From assembly GCF_009884975.1 (NCBI RefSeq), contig NZ_CP041970.1, positions 868,001 through 932,000 of the forward strand: DNA of 64,000 nucleotides, written 5' to 3'. The translations under genes were made by a program, and so were the position numbers. Below, in pieces: positions 23,078-32,800 of this stretch; within the stretch, counting starts at the first letter, position 1, and the number at the start of each line of letters is the position of its first letter. Under the pieces are notes generated by a model, which was given only the letters and a program-made list of their open reading frames with translations, searched no databases and was not told the origin of the DNA. This stretch comes from Acinetobacter dispersus (GTDB taxonomy: Bacteria; Pseudomonadota; Gammaproteobacteria; Pseudomonadales; Moraxellaceae).

Positions 23078-23998
23078 ATGTTAGAACTTCGTCATTTAAA
23101 AACTTTAATTGCTTTAAGAGAGCACGGTTCATTGGTATCTGCTGCAACAGATTTATGTCTCACGCCATCGGCAATTTCACATCAATTAAAAGAACTTGAT
23201 CATTGGTATGGGGTAGAAGTGGTTAACCGCCGTAGCCGCCCTGTGAGTTTTTCCAATGTGGGCGAGCGCTTATTGAAACTGGCAGATGATGTATTGCCAC
23301 AGGTGCAAATTGCGCAAACCGATATTACCCGTATTGTGCATGGGCAAACTGGACGAATTATTTTCTCATCCGAATGTCATAGCTGCTTTGATTGGTTGAT
23401 GCCATTACTCAATCAATATCGTCTGCAATATCCTGATGTAGATTTGGATTTTGCAGCGGGCTTTGAATCCAACCCGCATGAACTCTTGCAAAATGCTGAG
23501 TTTGATTTATTGATTACGGCAGATCCAATTGCATTAAAAGGGATTGAATACTTCCCGATTTTTGAATATGAATCACGTTTGGTGCTATCAAATACCCATT
23601 CTTTGGTACGTGCCGAGCAGGTTTCAGTACAAGATTTAGCTGAAGAAACCTTGATTACCTATCCAGTTGATAAGCATCGCTTGGATATCATGGCGCATTT
23701 ATTTATTCCTGAAAATATTCAACCTAAGCATATTCGTACTACTGATTTGACTCAGATGTTGATTCAATTGGTGGCGAGTGGGCGTGGTATAGCAGCTTTG
23801 CCTGATTGGGTCGTGAACGAATATGAGCAAAAAGGCTGGGTCGTGAGTCGTCGTTTAACCTGTGTTTCACCACAAGGATTGAGACGTACCTTATATGCAG
23901 GTTATCGAACAGAAGATAAGGAAAAGAACTATTTCGAGGGCTTTATTAAGCAACTTGAAAAGTTTTCTAAGATGCGAACGGTTTATTACGAGCAATAA
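23078..23998 (+). CDS. metR: LysR-type regulator MetR
   Basis: A 306-residue LysR-family regulator closely resembling MetR. The N-terminal winged helix is MLELRHLKTLIALREHGSLVSAATDLCLTPSAISHQLKELD. The effector domain begins with a typical MetR ECHSCFDWLMPLL. MetR senses homocysteine and controls methionine synthesis genes (metE, metH, metF). No such target is adjacent, so it acts at a distance, plus on itself via the box upstream. A weak hairpin (24022-24051) follows the gene. Confidence 0.9.
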   Translation: MLELRHLKTLIALREHGSLVSAATDLCLTPSAISHQLKELDHWYGVEVVNRRSRPVSFSNVGERLLKLADDVLPQVQIAQTDITRIVHGQTGRIIFSSECHSCFDWLMPLLNQYRLQYPDVDLDFAAGFESNPHELLQNAEFDLLITADPIALKGIEYFPIFEYESRLVLSNTHSLVRAEQVSVQDLAEETLITYPVDKHRLDIMAHLFIPENIQPKHIRTTDLTQMLIQLVASGRGIAALPDWVVNEYEQKGWVVSRRLTCVSPQGLRRTLYAGYRTEDKEKNYFEGFIKQLEKFSKMRTVYYEQ

Positions 23999-24021
23999 TT
24001 GAGTTTTGATTGCAATTTATA

Positions 24022-24051
24022 AAAGGTAGAGGGAAATAGCCTTCTACCTTT
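24022..24051 (+). terminator. Hairpin after metR
   Basis: AAAGGTAGA and TCTACCTTT form a 9-bp stem with a 12-base loop, 23 bp after the metR stop. No long U run follows on either strand, so the efficiency is doubtful. Confidence 0.45.
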
Positions 24052-24086
24052 CAGCAATAAGATAATGCATTGCAAGCATCCAATAG

Positions 24087-24542
24087 TTAAGACTTGCCAA
24101 TGAGAAGGGATAATATTCCTGCCGCAATCAGTGGTCCAACTGGCACACCTCTTAGCAATGCCACACCTGCAACTGTGCCAATCAATAAACCTGCAACGAC
24201 ATCAGGTTGGCTACTCATCAATTTCACACCGCGTCCGCCTAACCATGCGACTAGTAAGCCAACCGCAATTGCAGCTAATGATTTAATACTTATAAATGAT
24301 TTCAGGATGCTTTCACCGCTGATTTTGCCACTTGCGATCGGTGCCAGCACACCAATGGTTAGGATGATAATGCCAATATTCAAACCATGATTTTGAATAT
24401 AAGGGAAAAACTGATTTAAAGGTGTGAGCTTAACCAAGATCAGGCAAGCTGCGGCTATCGTTACTGCTGTGTTTTGACTAAAGATACCGCAGCCTAATAA
24501 AACAAGCAGCACCAATAAGTTGACATCAAATTGTGAAAACAT
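24087..24542 (-). CDS. DUF441 inner-membrane protein (YeaL family)
   Basis: A 151-residue membrane protein with about four helices. It has the DUF441 pattern: [31 protein letters not shown] at the start, then [15 protein letters not shown] and the end [34 protein letters not shown]. No function is established for the family. It stands alone. Confidence 0.9.
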   Translation of the reverse strand: MFSQFDVNLLVLLVLLGCGIFSQNTAVTIAAACLILVKLTPLNQFFPYIQNHGLNIGIIILTIGVLAPIASGKISGESILKSFISIKSLAAIAVGLLVAWLGGRGVKLMSSQPDVVAGLLIGTVAGVALLRGVPVGPLIAAGILSLLIGKS

Positions 24543-24657
24543 GCGCGAAATATTTGCGGGAAAGAAAGTTGAATTATATCGTAAATTGCCAGCTGACTTT
24601 GGCTAAATTAGCATTTGAACTTTTTAGCTCATCGATATTCTGTTTTTCTGAATTTGT

Positions 24658-24694
24658 AAAAAGCCATCATTCAACAGAAATGTTGAAGATGGCT
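24658..24694 (-). terminator. Terminator of the heme-oxygenase-like gene
   Basis: Reading leftwards, AGCCATCTTCAACA pairs with TGTTGAATGATGGCT across a 4-base loop (24662-24694, one bulge), followed by TTTTTAC. It lies 17 bp after the stop codon. Confidence 0.75.
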
Positions 24695-24710
24695 CCTTGT
24701 TGTAGGGAAA

Positions 24711-25565
24711 TTAAGCCAATTTTTTAAATGTTCCATAATATGCAATTTGTTCATCCCAGAATTGTTCCCACAAATCGCAATATTCAAGGCAAATTTGGCG
24801 AATCGATGCATATTCAGACTCGACACACGCTTGTGCCAATACGAACCATAAATCATCTTCATGGTCATCATCAGCCGCTTCAGCAGATGCATCATGTGAA
24901 ACGCCATGAACATAGTAATAACCGCTATCAACATCAAAACCGACAGCTTTGGTTGCTTGACGTAATGCAGGGCTAAACAAAATGACTTCTTCTTCTGCCA
25001 CTGCTAACAGGGCAGAAACGGCTTGATAACTGTGAAATGAGTTTTCCAGATAATTGCGAACACGTTGAGAGATCAGTGACGGTTGATAGTCATTTCGTTC
25101 CGTTTGACTGAGTTCAAAGTCATTTAACACCTCTTCAAACAAAGGATAGTGTGCATATTCTGGGTTACCAGAATAGTATCCTTCTTCATCAAGGCCTGGG
25201 CGGAATCCAAACTCATCTAGAATATTAAGATTAAGTAAAAAACGCGGGAACATTTTTGAACCAGAGAGTAAGCGTGGCTCAAGTTGTTTGGTTTGGAATT
25301 GCGCCATCAATAACGCATCAGTAAATACTTGTACGATAGCGTGGCGATATTCTAAATGAATGTGTTTTAAGGTTTCTTTATCAATTACACCGTCATTTAA
25401 AAGTTGAATGGCTGGGTGACGTGAAACAGGATGATTTGAAATTTCCTCACGTAATTGTTTTAGAAAGTTCAGGTTCTTGTTCCATTGTTCTGCAGAAATA
25501 CTATTCTTCATTCCTTCAATAGCTTTCTGTCTTGGGTTGTTAAAGTTTTCAAATTTTTTTGGCAT
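24711..25565 (-). CDS. Iron-containing redox enzyme (heme-oxygenase-like fold)
   Basis: A 284-residue protein, all-helical by eye. It has HIHLEYRHAIVQVFTDALLMAQ (residues about 68-89) and a later HSYQAVSALLAVAEEEVILFSPAL. These Glu/His positions fit the heme-oxygenase-like di-iron family (iron-containing redox enzyme, TenA/PqqC fold). The DASAEAADDDHEDD stretch is an acidic loop. The substrate is unknown; relatives act on fatty acids or amino acids. It stands alone and may be controlled by the divergent TetR gene 448 bp away. Confidence 0.75.
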   Translation of the reverse strand: MPKKFENFNNPRQKAIEGMKNSISAEQWNKNLNFLKQLREEISNHPVSRHPAIQLLNDGVIDKETLKHIHLEYRHAIVQVFTDALLMAQFQTKQLEPRLLSGSKMFPRFLLNLNILDEFGFRPGLDEEGYYSGNPEYAHYPLFEEVLNDFELSQTERNDYQPSLISQRVRNYLENSFHSYQAVSALLAVAEEEVILFSPALRQATKAVGFDVDSGYYYVHGVSHDASAEAADDDHEDDLWFVLAQACVESEYASIRQICLEYCDLWEQFWDEQIAYYGTFKKLA

Positions 25566-26013
25566 AGTCTTATACTCGATGGATTAATAATATTATTGCT
25601 TTTCCAATTATTTAGTTAGATTTTTTTTGGTTGCTTATGAATATAACTATTGGTTCAACCAAACATCTTTTTATTGGATGATTTAAATATAAAATGATTT
25701 TTTTGTGAAATCAATTTATTAAGTCGGCTAAAAAATAATAAGAAAGTTTATCAATTAACTTAACTGTAAACAAAAGGTGAATTGATTCACGATATATTTT
25801 TTTATTTTAAAAATAGAAAGATTTTTTTACAAATGATCTTGTGTATAGACAGATTTTTACATACCCTATAAGAGGGACAATAAAGAAAATACGACTTTTC
25901 GATAATGCTCTTAAAATAACATAAACATACATAGTGGCCAGAACTTTCCAGCATGTAAACTATGTCTAAATAATGCATTAAGTTTTTTGATAGAATTCTA
26001 AAAGGATAATAAA
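25566..26013. other. 448-bp AT-rich gap between heme-oxygenase-like and tetR genes
   Basis: Very AT-rich with many T runs. The one clear motif is GGTGAATTGATTCAC with arms GTGAAT/ATTCAC (25777-25790), a possible operator for the TetR-family regulator. No protein-coding frame looks convincing. Confidence 0.4.
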
Positions 26014-26574
26014 ATGTCAAAAAAAGAAGATATTATTGCAACGGCTCTAGACCTTTTTAACCGCCATAACTACAGCTCTGTGGGTGTGGATCGAATTATT
26101 AGTGAGTCAGGTGTTGCGAAGATGACTTTCTATAAATACTTTCCTTCCAAAGAGAACCTGATTGAAGAATGTCTATCTCGAAGGAATAAAAGTATTCAGG
26201 AGGCGATTGAACACGAAGTTAACCTGAAGCAGGAAGATGATTATTTGGGGAAAATTAAAGCCGTCTATTTTTGGCACTTAGGCTGGTTCAACTCAGATGA
26301 TTTTCATGGGTGTATGTTTCAAAAGGCTTCATTGGAAATCCTACAACAATATCCATCTATTATTAGACCGATTGTAGAATATCGAGAATGGTTAATGGGG
26401 TTGGTTGAGGAATTATTCGAAAAAGCCAAGGTATTTCAACCGCACGTACTTACAGCCATGTATATCAATATACTGGATGGTATGACGGCTTATGCAAAAG
26501 TAAATAAGGATCATGCCCAAATAGAAGAGTGCTGGTATTATATTGAGCGATTAATTCATTTGGAGGCAGCTTAA
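26014..26574 (+). CDS. TetR-family transcription regulator
   Basis: A 186-residue TetR/AcrR-type repressor. The helix-turn-helix is at residues about 5-50 (EDIIATALDLFNRHNYSSVGVDRIISESGVAKMTFYKYFPSKENLIEECL). The ligand-binding domain has HGCMFQKASLEILQQYP. The ligand is unknown. It is divergent from the heme-oxygenase-like gene and may control it; the gap holds a possible operator. AAAGGAT serves as SD. Confidence 0.85.
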   Translation: MSKKEDIIATALDLFNRHNYSSVGVDRIISESGVAKMTFYKYFPSKENLIEECLSRRNKSIQEAIEHEVNLKQEDDYLGKIKAVYFWHLGWFNSDDFHGCMFQKASLEILQQYPSIIRPIVEYREWLMGLVEELFEKAKVFQPHVLTAMYINILDGMTAYAKVNKDHAQIEECWYYIERLIHLEAA

Positions 26575-26664
26575 AATAATATATTTAGTTTTGTTAAATA
26601 ATAGCTTTATTAAAATTAATATAAATAAAATCTTAAACCTAATTTTAAAATTATTAAAATGAAA

Positions 26665-26690
26665 AAACCGAGGATAAAACCTCGGTTTCT
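26665..26690. terminator. Bidirectional terminator between tetR and fpr
   Basis: AAACCGAGG and CCTCGGTTT form a 9-bp stem with a 6-base loop. A run of A before it and TTT/TTC after it allow use from both sides. Confidence 0.8.
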
Positions 26691-26709
26691 TCTGCTTATT
26701 TAATCAGCA

Positions 26710-27489
26710 TTATTTTTCTACGAATGCACGTTCGATGACATAATCACCCATAACGCCCATACGTGGAGATTCTACTAAACCATGTTCATCAAGAAGCGCT
26801 GCAACATCTTTAAGGAATGCAGGGCTACCACATAGCATCGCACGGTCAGTTTCACGGTTGAAACGAGGTAAACCAATTTTTTCAAACAGTTCGCCAGTTT
26901 CAATTGCAGTTGTTACACGACCTTGAGTGTGGAACGGTTCGCGTGTCACAGTCGGGTAGTAAACCAGTTTATCTTTGATGCCTAGCTCTTCAAAGAATTC
27001 ATGGCTTGGAAGCTCATTTAAGATCAAATCTTGATAAGCAAGTTCTGATACATAACGTGTACCATGAACCATAATCACTTTTTCAAACTTTTCGTAAGTT
27101 TCTGGATCACGAAGGAGTGAAAGGAATGGTGCAAGGCCTGTACCAGAAGATAAAAGGTATAAGTTTTTACCAGGTAATAAGTCGTCATGGACCAATGTGC
27201 CTGTAGGCTTTTTAGAAATCAGGATTTCGTCGCCCACTTGTACTTTTTGTAGAATAGAAGTTAATGGACCGTCTTGTACTTTAATAGAGAAGAATTCGAG
27301 TTCTTCTTCATAATTCGCACTCGCGATCGAATAAGCACGCATTAAAGGCTTACCATTCACTTCAAGGCCGATCATCACAAACTGACCATTTTTAAAACGT
27401 AAGCTGGTATCGCGTGTAGTTTTAAAACTGAAAAGCGTGTCATTCCAGTGGTGAACATGAGTAATGCGTTCAACGTTAAAAGCAGCCAT
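26710..27489 (-). CDS. fpr: Ferredoxin/flavodoxin-NADP+ reductase Fpr
   Basis: A 259-residue FNR-type flavoprotein. The FAD-binding RAYSIASANYEEELEFFSIKV, the NADP-binding LLSSGTGLAPFLSLLRDPETYEKFEKVIMVHGTR and the CGSPAFLKDV motif are all present, and the C-terminus GDYVIERAFVEK is typical of bacterial type. It passes electrons between NADPH and ferredoxin or flavodoxin, often in oxidative stress. It stands alone. Confidence 0.93.
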   Translation of the reverse strand: MAAFNVERITHVHHWNDTLFSFKTTRDTSLRFKNGQFVMIGLEVNGKPLMRAYSIASANYEEELEFFSIKVQDGPLTSILQKVQVGDEILISKKPTGTLVHDDLLPGKNLYLLSSGTGLAPFLSLLRDPETYEKFEKVIMVHGTRYVSELAYQDLILNELPSHEFFEELGIKDKLVYYPTVTREPFHTQGRVTTAIETGELFEKIGLPRFNRETDRAMLCGSPAFLKDVAALLDEHGLVESPRMGVMGDYVIERAFVEK

Positions 27490-27589
27490 TAAAGGTCTCG
27501 ATCACAGTTAAAAGAAACAGATGGCTATTCTAATCTAAAATCATTCTCGATAAACTGAATATATTTAATTGTGTTTATAAGAAAAAGTG

Positions 27590-28321
27590 ATGAGCAACTC
27601 AGTAGTCATGCCGATCATTGGCCATATGCATTCACCTTATCGTGAGAAGTTTGGTATTCCGCGACAGCCAAATCTGGTTCAAGTCGAGTCCTATATAGAG
27701 ATGGCGGAGCCTTATAACGATATTCTGGCTTTTGACGGTATTGAAAATTTTAGTCATTTATGGTTGCTTTGGCAGTTTCATGAAAACAAAAATCAAGATA
27801 ACTCTTTGAATCAAATGTCTAAATTTCGTTCACAAGTACGTCCGCCGCGACTAGGCGGCAATCAAAAAATCGGTGTTTTTGCAACGCGGAGTATGTATCG
27901 TCCATCACCAATAGGCTTGTCTGTAGTACGTTTTTTACGTATTGAAAAGCAGGCTAAGTCAGTTCGACTCTATGTTATGGGCAGCGACTTGCTGCATGGC
28001 ACACCGATTTTAGACATCAAACCGTATATTCAATATTCCGATTCTATTGCAGATTCACAGAGTGGCTATGCACAACAAGAGCCAATCCGTAAAATAGTAC
28101 TTTGGACGGAAACTGCACAGTCACAACAGCAACAGCTATTAAAGCAGAGGATTTTAGATAAAAAGATATTCGATGAACTCGAACAAGTGTTATCTTTAGA
28201 TCCAAGACCTGCGTATCAAAATGACGCTGAGCGGGTTTATGGCATGTGTTTTTCAGAATTGAATATTCGTTTTACACTCGATGATAGGAATGTCACAGTG
28301 CTTGCTGTAGAGCAAAGTTAA
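27590..28321 (+). CDS. trmO: tRNA (N6-threonylcarbamoyladenosine37-N6) methyltransferase TrmO
   Basis: A 243-residue TsaA/TrmO-family protein. It methylates t6A37 in tRNA-Thr. Motifs: IGHMHSPYREKFGIPRQPNLV at the N-terminus, FSHLWLLWQFHEN, then GVFATRSMYRPSPIGLSVVRF and LHGTPILDIKPYIQYSDS. The C-terminal extension (about 160-243) is as in E. coli. ATG 27590 is preferred to the adjacent GTG. Confidence 0.92.
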   Translation: MSNSVVMPIIGHMHSPYREKFGIPRQPNLVQVESYIEMAEPYNDILAFDGIENFSHLWLLWQFHENKNQDNSLNQMSKFRSQVRPPRLGGNQKIGVFATRSMYRPSPIGLSVVRFLRIEKQAKSVRLYVMGSDLLHGTPILDIKPYIQYSDSIADSQSGYAQQEPIRKIVLWTETAQSQQQQLLKQRILDKKIFDELEQVLSLDPRPAYQNDAERVYGMCFSELNIRFTLDDRNVTVLAVEQS

Positions 28322-28370
28322 AAAACTTTAAAAAATATAATTGAGTTATAAATTTGGGGAACTGACGGTA

Positions 28371-30149
28371 ATGCAAGCGCAGGCAAAATTTGCAAATTTT
28401 TCTTTTACCATTGATGTGACGTGGTGTTTAGAACAGCTACTGAAAGATGGTCGTATCACTGAACGGGATAAATTACTCGTCCAAACCACGCATCGTCAAA
28501 AAGAACAGTTGAAATGGCACCCATTGCAATGGATTGCCAATTTTAATTTAAAAGATCAGCTCAATGCTGGCTCAGCCTTGACGCTGAATCGGTTGTGTCT
28601 GTGGCTTGCAGAAAAAGCAGAGATTTCATTGTTTGTGATTGACCCACTCAAAGCGGATGTGGCTGCTCTTACGAGTGTCATGTCACAAGAATTTGCGGTG
28701 CGTAATCACATTTTAGCCGTAGATGTTCAACCTAATCGAATTTTGATTGGTACAGATCAACCCTTTACTACGGAATGGCTCAATAATCTGGAGCGTAGCT
28801 TAGCACCGAAGAAGATTGAAAAAGTTCTACTCAATCCAGAACAGCTACAACGTTATATTATCGAATATTATCAAGTTAGCCGTGCGGTTAGTTCATCGCA
28901 AAATGCAAGTGTCTATGACCGTGAAAACAAGGGTGTTGAAGCATTATTGCAATTGGGCGATGCGCAAAATCCTGATGCCAACGATCAGCATATTGTGAAA
29001 CTGGTAGATTGGGTGCTGCAATTTGCTTTTGAACAAGGCGCTAGTGATATTCACTTGGAGCCACGCAAAGACAAAGGGAAGGTGCGTTTCCGTATAGACG
29101 GTGTGTTACATACCATCTATAACATGCCTGCCAATACACTTACAGCCGTGATTTCGCGTATTAAGATTCTTGGTCGTATGAATGTGGCAGAAAAGCGTAA
29201 ACCGCAAGATGGTCGCTTAAAAACGCGTACACCGAAAGGACAGGAGACTGAGTTACGTCTTTCGACTTTGCCGACAGCCTTTGGCGAAAAGTTAGTGATG
29301 CGTATCTTTGACCCAGAAGTGTTGGTGCGTAGTTTCCAGCAACTCGGTTTTGAAGGGCATTTATTACAGAGCTGGCAGCAGCTGACCCAGCATAGCCATG
29401 GCATCATTTTGGTAACAGGCCCAACAGGTTCAGGTAAAACCACCACGCTGTATTCATCTTTAAAGCAATTGGCAACCGAGCAGGTCAATGTCTGTACTAT
29501 TGAAGATCCGATTGAAATGCTAGAGCCAAGCTTTAACCAAATGCAGGTCAATCCGAATATTGAATTAGGCTTTGCGGATGGTGTGCGTGCTTTAATGCGT
29601 CAAGACCCCGATATTATTATGGTCGGTGAGATTCGTGATCACGATACTGCAAATATGGCGATTCAAGCAGCATTAACGGGGCATTTGGTACTTTCTACGC
29701 TTCATACCAATGATGCGCCATCAAGCCTAACCCGCTTACATGACCTAGGAATACAGCCTTTCTTGACTGCAGCAACCATTCTCGGTGTCTTGGCGCAACG
29801 CTTAGTGCGTAGACTTTGCCCACATTGCAAACAAGAAACACAAATGAATGAGCATGAATGGGAGCATTTGACCTTTGATTATATGATGGATATGCCAACC
29901 AGCATGTATAAGGCTGTCGGTTGTGAAGCTTGCCGCCATACTGGCTATAAAGGTCGTGTTGGAATTTATGAGTTTATGCCTGTCAGCTTAGAGGCAAAAT
30001 CACTGATCAGTGCTCATGGCACACTCAACGATTTAAGGGCGCAAGCCAAGAAGGAAGGGATTGAACCTTTGCGTATTGCTGGTGCACGTAAAGTGATTGA
30101 AGGTGTGACCACATTAGAGGAAGTCTTGCGTGTGGTGCCACTCAGCTAA
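28371..30149 (+). CDS. gspE: Type II secretion ATPase GspE
   Basis: A 592-residue secretion ATPase. The N-terminal N1/N2 domains are followed by the GspE core: Walker A GPTGSGKTT, Asp box and Walker B RQDPDIIMVGEIRDHDTA, His box LSTLHTNDAPSS and a four-Cys zinc motif (CPHCK...CEACRHTGYKGR). It powers pseudopilus assembly at the inner membrane. It stands apart from other gsp genes here, as is known for Acinetobacter, whose type II genes are scattered. The ATG at 28371 is chosen over an upstream TTG. A PilB role is less likely from the sequence type. Confidence 0.88.
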   Translation: MQAQAKFANFSFTIDVTWCLEQLLKDGRITERDKLLVQTTHRQKEQLKWHPLQWIANFNLKDQLNAGSALTLNRLCLWLAEKAEISLFVIDPLKADVAALTSVMSQEFAVRNHILAVDVQPNRILIGTDQPFTTEWLNNLERSLAPKKIEKVLLNPEQLQRYIIEYYQVSRAVSSSQNASVYDRENKGVEALLQLGDAQNPDANDQHIVKLVDWVLQFAFEQGASDIHLEPRKDKGKVRFRIDGVLHTIYNMPANTLTAVISRIKILGRMNVAEKRKPQDGRLKTRTPKGQETELRLSTLPTAFGEKLVMRIFDPEVLVRSFQQLGFEGHLLQSWQQLTQHSHGIILVTGPTGSGKTTTLYSSLKQLATEQVNVCTIEDPIEMLEPSFNQMQVNPNIELGFADGVRALMRQDPDIIMVGEIRDHDTANMAIQAALTGHLVLSTLHTNDAPSSLTRLHDLGIQPFLTAATILGVLAQRLVRRLCPHCKQETQMNEHEWEHLTFDYMMDMPTSMYKAVGCEACRHTGYKGRVGIYEFMPVSLEAKSLISAHGTLNDLRAQAKKEGIEPLRIAGARKVIEGVTTLEEVLRVVPLS

Positions 30150-30237
30150 TGAGAAAAATTTAATCTTCAGATTCACCTCATCTTCATTTGTTTTAATGCC
30201 TACATCGAAATGAAGAAGCAACAATGAGGGTATCAAG

Positions 30238-30603
30238 ATGAACGTTTTTTCTAAAGCTGCTGTAATCGCTGGTTTGGTTGGTGTTACAACATTTGCAGTG
30301 GCAAATACAGGTGCTGTGAATCAACAAGCTTTAGCACCAACACAAACCACCACAGTTAAACAAGCATTAACATTGAAAGATGATACGCCAGTGCAATTAA
30401 AAGGCTATGTGGTGAAAGCAACAGGTGATGAGAAATATCAGTTTAGCGATCAAACAGGCAGCATTACGGTAGATATTGATGATGACTTATGGATGGGCAA
30501 ACCAATCTCAGCAAAAACACCTGTGACCCTTATTGGTGAAATTGACATCGACTATAAACCAGCCAAACGTGTTGAAGTTGATGTCAATGAAGTGAAGTTC
30601 TAA
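30238..30603 (+). CDS. ygiW: YgiW/YdeI-family periplasmic OB-fold protein
   Basis: A 121-residue exported protein. Signal peptide to about residue 22 (AVIAGLVGVTTFAVA), then the bacterial OB-fold: VKQALTLKDDTPVQLKGYVVKATGDEKYQFSDQTGSITVDIDDDLWMG and the end PAKRVEVDVNEVKF. Family members are linked to stress tolerance. It lies just upstream of the response regulator and kinase, the ygiW-qseBC arrangement of E. coli, though with a terminator between. Confidence 0.9.
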   Translation: MNVFSKAAVIAGLVGVTTFAVANTGAVNQQALAPTQTTTVKQALTLKDDTPVQLKGYVVKATGDEKYQFSDQTGSITVDIDDDLWMGKPISAKTPVTLIGEIDIDYKPAKRVEVDVNEVKF

Positions 30604-30624
30604 GCCGTAATTTATAGCAAAAAG

Positions 30625-30652
30625 CCACATGATTGATCATGTGGTTTTTTTG
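30625..30652 (+). terminator. Terminator after ygiW
   Basis: CCACATGAT and ATCATGTGG form a 9-bp stem with a 2-base loop (30625-30644), then seven T. It separates ygiW from the two-component genes, which therefore need their own promoter or read-through. Confidence 0.9.
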
Positions 30653-30710
30653 CTTGTTGTGCTGTTTAAAGGCATGATTAATCGTAGTCGTTTGATGGGT
30701 GTAAGGTTCT

Positions 30711-31370
30711 ATGCGAATTTTATTGGCTGAGGATGATGCTTCGCAGGCAGAAAGTATTAAAGACTGGCTAGAAATGGATGGTTATAGCGTCGATTGGGTC
30801 GAACGAGGCGATCATGCAATTTTGGCGGTCGAACAGCATGAATACGATTGCATTTTACTCGATCGTGGCTTGCCGCAAGCTTCTGGGGATGACATTTTGA
30901 AATTTATTCGTCGTCAAAACTCGAAAACGCCTGTCATTTTTATTACCGCTAAAGACCATATTCACGACCGAGTTGAAGGCTTGGATCTTGGTGCTAATGA
31001 TTATCTGGTTAAGCCATTTAATCTGGAAGAATTATCAGCCCGGGTTCGTTCACAGTTGCGTCAGCATCAAGCTCAAGCTGGGCAGTATCTTAGTTTCTTG
31101 GATTTACAACTGGACCCGCAGGCGAAAACACTCACCAAAGCAGGACAGACCATTAACCTGACTGCAAAAGAGTTCCAAATTTTACATAAATTGATGCAAA
31201 AGCCCGATCATATTCTGACACGTGAGCAACTGGAAGAGTCTTTATATGCTTGGGGTGATGAAATCGAAAGTAATGCAATTGAAGTGTTCATTTATCAAAT
31301 TCGTAAGAAAATTGGCGGCCAATATATTAAAACCATCCGTGGTTTAGGCTACCGCATGCATCAGGAATAG
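30711..31370 (+). CDS. OmpR-family response regulator (QseB/PmrA-like)
   Basis: A 219-residue response regulator. The receiver domain has acidic residues EDD near residue 7-9, the phospho-acceptor Asp in ILLDRGLPQ (about 51) and Lys in VKPFNLEEL. The winged helix follows (LTAKEFQILHKLMQKPDHILTREQLEESLYAW, then EVFIYQIRKKIGGQYIKTIRGLGYRM). It is in one operon with the kinase 4 bp downstream. The LDRGLP rather than LDLGLP motif is a mild peculiarity. The QseB-like call follows from the ygiW neighbour. Confidence 0.9.
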   Translation: MRILLAEDDASQAESIKDWLEMDGYSVDWVERGDHAILAVEQHEYDCILLDRGLPQASGDDILKFIRRQNSKTPVIFITAKDHIHDRVEGLDLGANDYLVKPFNLEELSARVRSQLRQHQAQAGQYLSFLDLQLDPQAKTLTKAGQTINLTAKEFQILHKLMQKPDHILTREQLEESLYAWGDEIESNAIEVFIYQIRKKIGGQYIKTIRGLGYRMHQE

Positions 31371-31374
31371 CACA

Positions 31375-32706
31375 ATGAAAGTGGTGTCTTTGCAAACCAA
31401 GTTGGTGAAAACCTCTTTGATCAGTTCAATTCTGGCTGGTTGCGTGGCATTACTTTTATTCGCCGTCATTTCAGTGTATCAAACCATGCAAGTGCAAGAT
31501 GAAATCATGGACGAGATTGCAGATATGCTGCTAATTACCGATTTGACCACAACCTCAGGGCAGCAGATTGATGAGTTGAGTGAGCAATTTGATATTCAAT
31601 ACCGCTTGAGCAATGCACAGCAAACCTTAACTCAATCAGAAGATTTTCATCTTGATCCGCAGTATTACACTTTGATTAATGCAACACAGGGTGACTTTGG
31701 CCTGATTTGGCAGCAGGGGCAGCTATGGCGGAGCTATGCTGGTGAAGGTGAGCATGCACCTATGCAGGTGTTGATTTTACAGCCGTTAGGCGAACGTTTT
31801 AAAGACTTGCTGAATAGTTTTGCGGGCTATGCACTGATTTTAATCTTGGTGTGGTTGATGCAATGGATCATGTTGCATTTTTTGATTAAACGCCAATTCA
31901 AAGTTATCCATCAATTATCTACGGAAATCTCTGCCAAGAGTGCAGATGATTTGTCACCGATTCAAGCAGGTGAAGTTGAACCAAAAGAATTACAACCGAT
32001 GTTGGGTCAGTTAAACCGACTGTTACAGCGACTAGATCATGCTTTGCAGGCAGAGCAACGCTTTACGGCAGATGCTTCACATGAGTTACGTTCACCATTG
32101 TCCGCAATCCAGATGCGCTTACAATTGTTGCAGCGTAAATATCCAGAACGTGCAGCAGATTTTTCGCAAATGCAGCAAGACGTGAGCCGTGGAATCCAAA
32201 CTTTAGAAAATCTGTTGTTACTGGCAAGATTGGACCCTGAGCATTCAGACAATCTTCCCAAAACTCATTTTGCATTGCAATTAGTGATAGATGAGGCAAC
32301 CCAAGCATTAAGCTTATTTGCACATGAGAAGGTAATTCAACTCCAGCAAACGTCGATTCTAAAAGACACTATGGTTTTAGCGAATCAACAGCTGATCTTT
32401 ACCTGTGTACGCAATATTTTAGACAATGCGATTCGATATACACCAGAAAACGGAACAGTTTATATTGCGTTAAATCAGCGTTCTGATGGGCTAGAGCTGT
32501 GTATTGAAAATGATGGGAATGGTATTTGTACTGAAATTTTAGAACGGTTGGGCGAACGTTTCTATCGTGCTTTGGGGACGAAAACACAAGGCTCTGGTTT
32601 AGGGCTTTCGATTTGTAAAAAAATTATTGAACTGCATCATGGAAGAATGGCGTTTGAGCAATCTGAGTATGGTGGTCTCAAAGTCACGATAAGTTTCAAA
32701 ATTTGA
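31375..32706 (+). CDS. Sensor histidine kinase (QseC/PmrB-like)
   Basis: A 443-residue membrane kinase. Membrane helices lie near residues 14-36 and 155-178, enclosing a periplasmic sensor of about 120 residues. A HAMP-like part follows. The H box is FTADASHELRSPLSAIQ and the ATPase boxes are NILDNAIRYTPENG, then LCIENDGNG and GSGLGLSICKKIIELHHG. It phosphorylates the adjacent regulator. The signal cannot be deduced. It is followed by a terminator shared with hemP. Confidence 0.92.
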   Translation: MKVVSLQTKLVKTSLISSILAGCVALLLFAVISVYQTMQVQDEIMDEIADMLLITDLTTTSGQQIDELSEQFDIQYRLSNAQQTLTQSEDFHLDPQYYTLINATQGDFGLIWQQGQLWRSYAGEGEHAPMQVLILQPLGERFKDLLNSFAGYALILILVWLMQWIMLHFLIKRQFKVIHQLSTEISAKSADDLSPIQAGEVEPKELQPMLGQLNRLLQRLDHALQAEQRFTADASHELRSPLSAIQMRLQLLQRKYPERAADFSQMQQDVSRGIQTLENLLLLARLDPEHSDNLPKTHFALQLVIDEATQALSLFAHEKVIQLQQTSILKDTMVLANQQLIFTCVRNILDNAIRYTPENGTVYIALNQRSDGLELCIENDGNGICTEILERLGERFYRALGTKTQGSGLGLSICKKIIELHHGRMAFEQSEYGGLKVTISFKI

Positions 32707-32739
32707 TCTTATTTTTTATTCCGCAACCATATTAAAAAA

Positions 32740-32761
32740 GCAGTATGCGCTGACATACTGC
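32740..32761. terminator. Terminator between the kinase gene and hemP
   Basis: GCAGTATG and CATACTGC form an 8-bp stem with a 6-base loop. On the minus strand six T follow directly, so it is a good terminator for hemP; it can also stop the kinase operon. Confidence 0.75.
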
Positions 32762-32800
32762 TATTCCCACGTTTTTTATTGTTGTCCGATTATTATTATA